This document shows, one piece after another, positions 11,870-22,200 of a stretch of DNA of 64,000 nucleotides. Each line of letters starts with the position of its first letter. Positions within the stretch are counted from its first letter, which is position 1. The notes under the pieces were generated by a model. That model had not been told where the DNA came from. It searched no databases and was given only the letters and a program-made list of their open reading frames with translations. The position numbers and the translations under genes were made by a program. Origin of the DNA: Prorocentrum cordatum (lineage: Eukaryota; Sar; Dinophyceae; Prorocentrales; Prorocentraceae); contig CAUYUJ010003603.1 in NCBI GenBank assembly GCA_963575745.1, positions 124,001-188,000 on the forward strand, read 5' to 3'.

Positions 11870-13540
11870 GGTTGTCACGCAGTTTTGGCAGTCTTCATGT
11901 CTAAGCTCAAGATGTTTCGAACAATTGTTCGGAGGGTTTCAAGAGGCCTTTCGAACCCAAGAGCCCGCAAGATTGCCAAAGATGGCCTGAGATGATCTCC
12001 GATCCCAAGATTGCTCCCAAAAGGCTCCAAGACTGCCCCAGACCGCCCCAAGATGGCCACATAAACCTTGAGATGGCCCACAAACACTCCAAGAAGGGTC
12101 AGCGAGGACCCAAGGGACCCGCAGGCAACCCCAGAGGCCCTCCGAGGGCCCCAAGAGAGCCCAAGAGCGTCCCCAGAAACTACCAACAGAGCACCAAGAG
12201 GGTCCAGAGAGTGCCACGCGACGGGGAAGGCCAGCGATGTCGCGACCTCTCAAGGTAAAGGCGCTGTCAATATATCCGTGTGTTTGTCTGGTACCTGAGC
12301 TGTCGAAGAGTGCGTATGGGTTCCTTATTCGTTGTTATTCCGTTTCTTTCGGCGCATCTTGTCAGTGCGTGTTTCCGCGCGCGTATAGTGTTTCTCTTCC
12401 CGCGGCTCCGTGGATTGAAACAACGGGGTCGCATTAGTATGCTTGATCACCTGACCGCGGCAGTATGGATTCAGTGTTGCAAGTGGGCCCGTCCTGTGGG
12501 TGTATTTGGGCCATTGTGAGGTTGCCCGTGGGGCCTTTTGGTCCTTCTCGGGCCCATTTGGGCCGTTCTGAGGTTTGAGGGCGGGTCTGGAGGCTCTGTT
12601 GGGCCGTCTTTGGGTCTTGTCGGTTGCTCGGAGCCCCGCTGGGGCCCTCCCTCTTGGGCGTATTGGGGTCTTACATGGGCTATTTGGGGCACTTCTTGAA
12701 GTAGTCTTGGGCCCCTCCTCGGGCCCGTTGCGGCGCCTTGTGGGCCATATCGGGGCGAGCTTGGTGGCCTCTTGGAACGTCGTGGAGGCTCTGAAGGCCG
12801 AGAAGGCGAGGTTCCCGAAATCGCTAAACGACTTTATGGGAAATGAGTAATGTATCTCCGGGGCCCCTGAGGGGTCCGCTTCCGGCCCCCTGTGGCCGTC
12901 TAGGGAGCTTGATGCCTGGTGGTGGTATCTTCGTGTCCTCTTTGGGCCTCCTGAACCCTCTTGGGGATTTCTTGTTGTTGTTAGGCTTTGGAGGCGCTGG
13001 GCGCGGAGCTCAAACCAAAATCTTGGAGAACCTTGGGCCCTCCCAGGGCGCTCGGGACGCAACCTGCCTGGCCGCAGTTCAAGTTGTGGCGGATCAGATA
13101 TCTACGAATCAGGAAATTGCTTGTGTCAATAATGTCGTATCATACATACGCATATCCGCATGTATGTGTAATGTTGCTTTTGTCGGATCGTCGCCGAACG
13201 AATCCAGTGTTGCAAGGTGGTCCTCCCTGAGGATCTCTTGGGGCTGTTCTAAGGCTGTCTGGGGAGCCTGTTGGGTCGTCCTGGGGCTCTTTTGAGCCTT
13301 TTCAGAGATCTCTCACAACTGTCCTTGGCGGCCTGGAGGCCTATTGCGCCGTTTAGGGGCTACCGTCGGCTGTTCGGAGCCCATCCGGAGGCCCTCTAGG
13401 GGCCTTCTTGGGCTATATCGGGTGCCTCCGCATTCTTCTTGGGCCCCTCTTGGGTCTCTCTTGAGGCCCCTGTCGCCTTTCGGGTCCTCTAGAGGCGAAT
13501 TTGGGGGCCTTCTGGGCGTCTTGGTGGCTTTGAAGCCCGA
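11870..13540. repeat. Degenerate GGCC/CTTGG minisatellite blocks
   Basis: The reverse-complement orientation dominates at 11990-12200 and the forward one at 12520-12800 and 13215-13530. A shared non-minisatellite unit, GAGAAGGCGAG, occurs near 12800 and 13540; near 44370 there is a diverged version. Confidence 0.5.
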
Positions 13541-13541
13541 G

Positions 13542-13708
13542 AAGGCGAGCGTTAAGTCGGCCCTGTTCCTCTACAGGGGATCTATTCAAAAATGGTGAAA
13601 AATAGTCTGGGGACGATTTGCGTAGTGTTTTGCGTATTGTTTGAGTATGTCTCATTTTGCGGCCAGAACCTTTTGAGATGGGGGACACGCCCGACCTAAG
13701 GCGAGCGT
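13542..13708. mobile_element. Stand-alone IE-family element with 11-bp TSD
   Basis: Direct repeats AAGGCGAGCGT at 13542-13552 and 13698-13708 flank 145 bp. The left end is TAAGTCGGCCCTGTTCC. The right end is GGGACACGCCCGACCT, whose reverse complement is AGGTCGGGCGTGTCCC. Same family as intron 10 and the copy at 60088. It sits in minisatellite sequence, not in a gene. Confidence 0.75.
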
Positions 13709-13877
13709 GTCAAAGTCATAGAAATCAATGAGGATCGCGTCTTGGGGGCCGAGGGACATGTTGGGCCCTCTTGCGACCATCGTGGGCTGTCGTTGGCCCA
13801 CCTTGATCGTCTTCGGGGTCTCTCCGGGACAGCTTGGGCCGTCCTGGGCCTCGTATACACGCATAGGTGTCTATACA

Positions 13878-14345
13878 TATATAGAGAGAGAGGGAGAGAG
13901 AGAGAGATATAAACAAAACAAGCAAAACAGAAGGGTAAAGGGGCAGAGAGAGAGAGAGATACAGAGTCAGGTAGCTCACCATAGGGGGTGCATCGGACAC
14001 GTGTGTGTATGTACGTAGAGGCAGAGAGGGAGGGAGGGAGGGAGAGAGGGATACAGAGAGAGAGAGAGAGCGATACATATATATATAGAGAGAGAGAAGG
14101 GGGGCAGGGGGGACAGAGAGAGAGAGAGACAGAGAGTCTGGCATGCCCCCATTGGAGGTACATCGGACATGTGTGTGCACGTAGAGGCAGAGAGGGAAGG
14201 ATTGAGGGAGGGAGGGAGAGGGATATATATATATATATAGAGTGAGCGAGAGATAGAGGACAGGGAGGAAGAGAACAAGAGATCGTGATACAGAGAGAGA
14301 GAGAGAGACACACACAGGGGAGAGCAAGCTACGGAGAGGGAGAGA
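13878..14345. repeat. GA-rich array with an embedded unit of about 165 bp, two copies
   Basis: CATCGGACA.GTGTGTG..CGTAGAGGCAGAGAGG occurs near 13990-14030 and 14161-14200, separated by GA and GGGA runs. Confidence 0.65.
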
Positions 14346-14534
14346 GAAGCTTATCCCGGCGAAGGACCCAACCACGTGGAATTGTGAGTGCGGCAAGGCA
14401 GTTGGAACGAAGGACGCGGAGCTCCTTGTGGGGCGACGAGACGTGTGAGGGTATGCCGACATGGGCGGGGCGGCGTATGTGGACACCGCCGCGAAGGCCT
14501 TCTGTTGAGTTCCCTAGGGGCAAGCTGCGACACG

Positions 14535-15205
14535 CTGAATTGGGCGGCGCGGACGCATGTGATCACAGCCACTGGGGACTTCGGTGGAGCCCCTTATGGG
14601 GCCACGAAGCGCTGAACTGGGTGGCGCGGGCGCATGTGATCAAAGCCATGTGGGCCTTCGGTGGAGCCCGCCATGGGGCCACGAAACGCTGTACTGGGTT
14701 GGCGCGGGCGCATATGATCATAGGCCTTCGGTGGACCTCCTTTTGGGGCCACGAAGCGCTGTACTGGGTGGCGCGGGCGCATGTGATCACAGCCATTGGG
14801 GCCCTCGGTGGAGCCCCCTTATGCGGCCACGAAACGCTGTACAGGATGGCGCGGGCGCATGTGATCACAGCCACGGTGGAGCCCCCAAGGGGGCCACGAC
14901 GCGCTGTTCTTGGTGGCGCGGACGCGTATGATCTCAGCCATTGGGGCCTTCGGTGGAGCTCCCTATGGGGCCGCGAAACGATGTACAGGATGGCGCGGAC
15001 GCTTGTGATCACAGCCACTGGGGCCTTCGGTGGAGCTTACAGGGCCACGAATCGCTGTACTGGGTGGCGCGGGCGCATGTCTTCGGAGGAGCCCTCTATG
15101 GGCCACGAAGCGCTGGATGGCGCGGGCGAACGTGATCACAGCCGTTGGGGCGTTCGGTGGAGCTCCCCATGGGGCCACGAAGCGCTGTACTGGGTGGTGT
15201 TGAGC
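14535..15205 (+). repeat. Tandem array, about 75-78-bp unit, nine copies
   Basis: GCGCGGGCGCATGTGATCAC recurs near 14548, 14626, 14703, 14772, 14850, 14917, 14993, 15068 and 15120, each followed by GGTGGAGC..C and CACGAA.CGCTGTAC. Confidence 0.85.
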
Positions 15206-15209
15206 TGTT

Positions 15210-18200
15210 GGACATGCGGAGGGCAGAGGCAAGGGTGGGCGGAGGGGGACGAGGTAGGGGAGGATGAGAAAAGAAGAGAAGGAGGCACGCGGGGCGCTGC
15301 TTCTTCAAATCGAGGACCCAAGACCACAGGACGTTAGAGAAAAACGTAACACACAACAACATAACACGCCTATGCAGGTTCATATCTGAATGTGGTAGTC
15401 TTTCATCGTGCAAAACCCTGGGGCTGCGATTCATTTGCGCTACTCGTTCGGCTACGTTGCCACGGAAACAATCGACCATACTCGTTCTTGCATGTCACGA
15501 GTGGTATGGCGGGGGGGGGGGCTCAAGATCGTTCAACAAATGTGTCAACATCTTTCAGCGAACATTGACCTGTCCACCTATTCATACGGACATTGAAGTC
15601 AAGAGCGCGAGAGGTCTACAGTCTTCGAATTCCTCTTTGCGATGACCTTGGCGTGGCGATATGCTGATGCATCAGGCAATCCAAGGTGGGAACAATCGAC
15701 CGCTTGTAGCATTGCCGTATCCTTGATGTGGCACCAAGAGAATAGTTACATAGCTCAAGGGAAGCATCGGTAGACACGCGTTAGTCAGGCCGCATCGATT
15801 GCGGGAGTCCACAAAGTTCATAATAGGTTGCATATACTTTTCGACGGGTTGTCCGAAACCGGCTTGGCAGTAGCGGATAATGAGAGAGTTCAGTGCGTGG
15901 AGCGTGTTCTTTGTACTTAGACGCTTGCTTCGCCACTACTTTTCGTACATGTTGCAAAATGTAGATGTATCCACATCCAGTCTGCATTCTCTTCTGATAT
16001 ATTGTCTTTAAATAAAGGTCATCAAACCTTGTGCGCCTTGGTAAATCTGTTTCGTGAACCTCGTCCCACCCCATGGGGCTCTATTTCTCAAGCCCCATGG
16101 TGCCCACGGCCAGCGACCAGGGGCAGACAGATCCCCACGCATTCCCGTCGCTGGCCGCCCCGTCCTCCTTGACATCGGCACGCGCTCCAGCGCTAGAACT
16201 GCTCGTGGGCGTTACAGTTCAGAAAGCGTGTGTTTCGCGGCATTTGTTTTTGGAGGGGACCAGTACACCCCCCCTCCCCCCGCGGTGCAGAGGGGAGATG
16301 GTGATTCAGTACTCCCCTCCTCTCGTCCCAGGGGGGGGGGGGTAGAAACTGAGCGCCATCCCAAGCTTTCCGCGCTTGGGGTCGTGATTCTGCGCCCCCG
16401 CCCTTTGCGCCGGCAAACGACGGCTGACGATGACGACGAGCCCGCCCGACCGACGTACCTTAGTGTCCCGCCAGCACGCTTGCTGTAATATCCAGCCGGC
16501 CAGAGCTGTGTGCTTCCATGTCTTGACCTACCCTCCCGCTTCGTCGCAGTCATCGCCGTCGTCGAGGTTCGTCGGGGGCGTATGCGTCGTCGCTCGCTGG
16601 CGCGAGGGGGGTGGGTTGGGATATAGACCCCCCCTCACCCTCCTGCACGACCCGCCCGAATGTCTGGCCCGCCCGCCCGCTCTAATGTCCCGCTTCGACC
16701 GACCTGCCCGCTTCAATGTCCCGCCCGCCCGCCCGATCCGCTTGAATGGATCGCCCGACGCGCCCGCCCGCTTGACGTCTCGGTCGCGTCGTCATCATGA
16801 GCTCTCGTCCTCGCATTCGTCGTCTTTGTCGGTCGTCGCAATCGTCGAGATCGTCGGCGTCGGCGTCGTCGTCGATTGCGGGCGCGAGGGGGTGGGGGGC
16901 GGCGCGAGAGCGGGGAGGAGAGGGAGGGGGGGGCTTGCCTTTGTTGTTCAGGGGGGAGGAGGATTGCTTGCTATGTGTTCTAGCCCAGCCCTTCGCTAGA
17001 AGCGCATGGGAAAATAGCATTCATATCTCGCTTATGGTTTGTCTCGTGCCGTGGTCCTGGGACTGGCCTTGAGAGACGCTGCGGAGCGAGTGCCTGTATT
17101 GTGTGATTCCTCGTTGTGGGTCGGGGTATTTGTTCTGTCTGAGGGTGGGACACAGAGGGCGGTGGATTCCGCGACGCGAGGATGCGTTTCACAGCACAGC
17201 ACAGCCTGGAATTTCGCAGCGCGCAGAAATTGAGCGACGAATTGCTGAGCGGGACGTGCAGGTTCGGATGAATGTGAAGGTCACGCGTTTTTAGCAGCAG
17301 GGCTAGTCAGTCTATGTTGGCGTCAGGCTGCACGGAGGTTTGCCCTTTTCCGAGCTTCCTATTCGTGCTGGCCAGAGCGTTGGTACCCAAACTAATGTCA
17401 CTGGCCCCCATGCATTTCGACTCAAAGGGTGTAGAGGGCCAAATGTCAGGAATGTGAATTTGCTCCTGGCGCTGGTGGTGTTGTGTGTTTTGCCTGGGCA
17501 ATGCCTGGTCATGCGTCACCATGCCATGTCATGCTGTGTTAAGCCATGCGGTGCAAGAATCGTATATGTTGCGCCGTGCAAGTATTTACCAAGTCCTGGC
17601 AGATGGCAATGCTACACGACATCAGGGTGTTGTACTCAATGTTGTCAAGTGTTGGTTCGGCACGGTATGGTTGGCGGTGCTATGTTATGCATTGTTTTGG
17701 CGTGCAACGGCTTGCACTGCATGGCACATCATAGCATTGCACCTTTGTGCACATATGACAACACCCCTGGGGTACTAGGTGGAGTTTCGCCAGGTCCATG
17801 TTATTCCTCGGAAACAGCACTAGGTCCTTGTAGTTCCGTAAGACACATCATGTAGCCCCAGACAGTAGCACAGGGCGTTCTTACACTTGCGTTGGTTGGG
17901 TGCCTATTCCATGCGCGCATCACGAGGCAATTAGAGTCAGCAGTTTTCACGCAACCGTAATGTCTTTCTGCGCGGGATTCAGAGCAAAAGGCAGTGAGTT
18001 GAGCATTTGCCATAGTTGCGAACTCGAGGTGGAAAGGGCTGACCTGGGGCATGCTCCCGTCCAGCATCTCCAGCGTCTGCGCCTTGACGTTCCACGTGTT
18101 CTACAATCAGATACCATGGATTCTGACAGCTCAGGCCCTGCAGGGACAGGGTTCCCAACGAGGAGATGTCGGGCCGAACCAATGGCATTGACGACGAGTT

Positions 18201-18440
18201 TCGAATCAAATCCAAGTTGACCTTGACAGAAAGCTTTGGTTGCTTCGTCGGCCACTAGACGAAGCCATCACTGCATGCACGCCTGCGTGCCCCATGGCGT
18301 GAGCACGCAGCGCACTTGTGTGTGTGTGAGCGGGTTGCAGGCTCATGCCTTCGCCTGCTCGAGCCAGCTTCTCATCAGCACGTGTCGGTCCCCACTCACC
18401 GCTCACCTGATCCAGCCGCGCGGTTCAAGGATGGCTCGGC
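15210..18440 (+). other. No recognisable gene
   Basis: Mostly unremarkable. There is a CCCGCCCG-rich segment (16640-16780) and a degenerate TGCCATG/TGCAA minisatellite (17500-17760). The sequence just upstream of exon 1 shows no promoter element I can support. Confidence 0.35.
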
Positions 18441-18450
18441 TTTTTCTGCC

Positions 18451-18531
18451 ATGGAGCATGATTCAGCCCAGGTCCAGTTGCGCCACGTCGTCTTCATAGC
18501 ACTGGGGTCGCGGGGCGATGTGCAGCCTCTC
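18451..18531 (+). CDS. Exon 1: GT N-terminus with GSRGDVQP motif
   Basis: Encodes a short leader and then HVVFIALGSRGDVQPL. GSRGDVQP is the hallmark of the N-terminal domain of sterol/glycolipid glycosyltransferases (Glyco_transf_28). The ATG at 18451 is the closest in-frame methionine upstream of the motif, but the frame stays open further upstream, so the start is a choice. The exon ends inside the direct repeat CTCTC (18527-18531), which recurs at 19978-19982. Joining at this repeat gives GDVQPLAILASK, a good fit to the family. Confidence 0.75.
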
Positions 18532-19210
18532 TCGGGCGGACGGTGACGGGGTGCAGATTTATTGGGAGGGCATGGGGAGATGTCATTTCCCATATTCTCC
18601 GAGACGCGGGGTTGCACTGCAGGGCCGCCTTACAGTTCAAATGGGTTGCGCAGGAGCACGATGCTCAGGAGCCACGGCTATCTAGAGGCTTTGCTGAAAC
18701 GGTTGCGGCGGCGGGGTGCAGGAAGCGCCGTCATTTGCACAGACAGTTCCGTGTTTTCTGGTGTGTTGACGGGGCTCGTGCTGAAGGCTGGTTCGGAGAT
18801 GCTCGTAGGAATACTGTGCCATGCCCTTTTTAGACAGAAGCTGCAGCTGCTTCTCCTGCTCCGCAGCGCGCCTGCAATGCTTTGCTGGGCGGCGGCGCGC
18901 CTCGTGTGGCTGGCTATGGTGTGCCTGGTGCGCTGTCGTGTCTGGTGTGCTTGGCGTGCCTGGTGTGCACGCGTGGCGTGCCTCCTGTGCCTGGCGGGCT
19001 TGGTCTGCGTGCAGATGCCAGCAGGGAGGACGCGAAGGAGGGGGAAGAGGGGAATGGCGTACTTCGGGGGAGGAGGGGGAAGGAGGAAGAGGAGAACGAG
19101 CATAATGAGGAGTATGAAGGATTATCGCGCCCGATCTGAAACTCGCCGGCCGAAGAGGAGTTTCGGGCAACGGGGTGGGGAGGCGGCTGGAGGAGGGAGA
19201 CATAACATCA

Positions 19211-19247
<37 letters not shown>

Positions 19248-22200
19248 GCAGCAGCAACGTGTGCCCAAGAATCGCGCTGATTTTTGGGCACACGGTCTGG
19301 GGGTTGCTCGCGTAGTGTCAGTGCGTTTTCACGTGAGTGTCATTATGTTTCGCGCATTCTCGCTTAGTAGAGACGCGCCGTTCTGCGGCTTTGGGGCTGC
19401 TTTTTGGTGATTTCCCCACGCGGGGGTTGGGCCGCCTTTGGGTCGTCTTGGGCCGTCTTCACGACTTCCTCTTTATCCCCCTGCTGTTGCGGTTTCTCCT
19501 GTGTCTTGTTTTTTGCTGTACCGCGGCATTATGTACCTCTCCATGTTGTGTTGTGCCGTGCGTTGTCCGGGGGGCCTTGTTGGGGTCTAGGGCAGCCAGT
19601 TTCTTCAGTGTTAACGTTGGGGTTTTCACTATCGTTTCACAACTCGTGTTTTGTACTTCTCTCGCTCCCCTCCCACACTTGAGTATTTCAGGCTTTGAGG
19701 CGTTATTCGTTGTTCCGAGTGCCAATGTGAAGAAATTTGGTTCTGATTCGAATTTAGCCTTTCCTCAAATTGCAATTTCGCATTATTTTCGGATTGTCTG
19801 TCTGGGTATCTGACGCTCAAACTTTTAATATTGAAATGGTCAAATCTTGAAATATGAAGCACTCGGTACGCAAGGGGGCAGCCCTGGTGAGCGTGAGGAA
19901 CTGCACCGTCCATGTTGAGCTTGGCTGCAGTTTCCCTCCCCAGTCAGGCCCCCCCCCCTTCGTCACCGCCCGCCCGACTCTCGCGATCCTTGCCTCCAAG
20001 ACCGCCGCCTCGTCGCCGCAGCTGCGGGTCACGCTCGTGACGCACGCGGAGCTCGAGCACGCACTCCGCGAGGGCGGGGCAGACGCGCTGCTGCAGGAGA
20101 ACGTGGCGCTGAGGCGCCTGGCCGTGCCGTGCTTCATGGAGGCCCCGCGAGCGCCAGCACAGTCTGCCGGAACGCCCTGGAGTGGGGCCCCAGCGCAGAA
20201 TCTGCCGTGCATTCTGGACGTTGGCGGTCAGCGTCGTGCCGAGTGGATCGCGGCTGCGCTGCACGCCAAGGACGCGGACGTGCTGGTGGGTAATGATCGG
20301 TGCTTTGCACTCCGTGTCTCTGGGCCCGAGGTACATTTCCTGGTGTCTTGATTGTCGGGCCACAGTACTCACGACAGTCATTACCACAGTCCTTGCCACG
20401 TTCCAGGTTCCGATGCCTTTGCCACACTCATCGGAGACTCTAGCCTGAACCCTATACCAACATCCCCCGTTTGCTGTTTGGGACAGTGCTCGATCGTGCG
20501 GCAAAAAAGACCCAGCGAGACAGACGGGGGGACCCCGTCAGCATTCAAGCAGCGAAGCGAGGGCATGAAGGAATTCATGGGTTGACAGGTTGAAGTGCAA
20601 GGGACGTGGGAGAGGGCGACATACCTGGCATTATTCTTCGCGGCTTCCCTGTCTGGAAGCGGTGGATCTATCCTAGATGCTGACGCCATTCCGCCGACAT
20701 CTTGAATGTGTAGCATTCGCGATCATGTCCAGGGTGGTTTGGGTTCCCTTGGTCAGGGCCCAGTGGAAGAGGAGGAGGAGGGGAGGGAGGAGGAGCGTGA
20801 TACGAGGAGGAGTGACAGAGGGGTGGGAGGAGGAGTGACACAATCCTTGGATGTTGTGTGTAGGTCAGGCCTTGACAGTAGGAATTATTGATGCTCTGCG
20901 TATCCCATCACCCCGTCGAGAAACGATTCGTTAGCGAGTTGCCGAGTAGAGGAGTATTCGCGAAGCCAACAGGAGGAGGGACACCAGCTCGAACCGAAGT
21001 TGGGGTGAGCCTGATGAGCATTCAGCAATACAAGGTGCCTTTCGGGGGGCTATTGGATCCATTGTGGGAGATCTGGGGACTCTCTTGGGGCCATCCTGGA
21101 GGCCGTCGGCCGACAAGGAATGCGGCTTTGACCAGCACCCCCGTGCATTTGACCGGCAATGCCTTCTTGGCATTTCCCCTGGAGGCGATCATGTAGGTTG
21201 GAATGCGTTGGCCTTCTTGGCCCCATCTTGGAACTTTACTGGGCCAAAGTGAGACCTCGCAATCAAGTCGACAGCCCCTCCTCGAGAAGGCAGACGTACT
21301 TGAAGAATTGTTGTGCGTGCTATGAGCTCAGCGTTTCGAGAGCATCCTAGGGAGGCTCCGTGGCCAACTCGAGCCGTCTATGGAGATGCCCCTGGGGCCT
21401 CCTTGGAGCCATGCTGGAGGCAATATTGAGCCATGTTGGGCTCTCTTGCGAAGTCGTGGATAGTTGTTTCCATAAGGCCATCTTGAGGCCTATTGTCACC
21501 GCTCACGGCCCCCAGCATGCAGACTTCGGGGGTGGCAAAGTATTCCCGAAGAGTAAGGCGGGGTTGTGTTTGGCGAGTGCTCGTCCCATATGTAAATTAT
21601 TGTGGTTGTTGCAGCATTTCCATTTCAGTCTCACCTCCTCCTGCGCCTCGCTTTCACATCCCTTGCACTGCCGCTGCTCTGGATCGCAGGGCCCTTGAGC
21701 TACTTGGCGCGCTGGCCGCGGGCGCGCGCGAACCCCCGTATAAGGAAAGGGAGCGTGCTCTCTCTTCGCGCGGGTCCCCCTACTTGTACTTCGTGTCTCT
21801 GCATTTTATACAACTACTCCCGTATATTCCACAGTGGCAGCGGAACCCGTAGTTTCGATCCGGAAGGGAGTCCGGCAGATTTCCCCGCCACCCGATTTTC
21901 GGGTGACATACATACCCTTTTTCCCGTTCCTACCGCTTCCCACCCTCTTTCGCCGAGCACCGCCATGGAAAACCAAGCCGACGCTCAGCTACCAGGAGAA
22001 GAACTTCCGGATGATCCCTGATTTCAGCCAGGCCAGGATCCATGGGCAGGAAGCGGAGGACGAGGAGACGTTCCTTGGGATTGTGATGACGAAGTGGGCT
22101 GGTCAGATGATGACTGGGCCCGCTGGTTCGATCAACCAGGGACGGATACACAGTCCCAAATGCGGTCGTTCTCATGAGTTTGGAACCCGCAGGGTTGTGG

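Noticed and set aside
18661-18832. Additional GT exon in intron 1 (YLEALLKRLRRRGAGSAVIC)
   Set aside because: Resembles a GT N-terminal helix-strand, but exon 1 joins directly and in frame to LAILASK...RVTLVTH, leaving no room for a second version.
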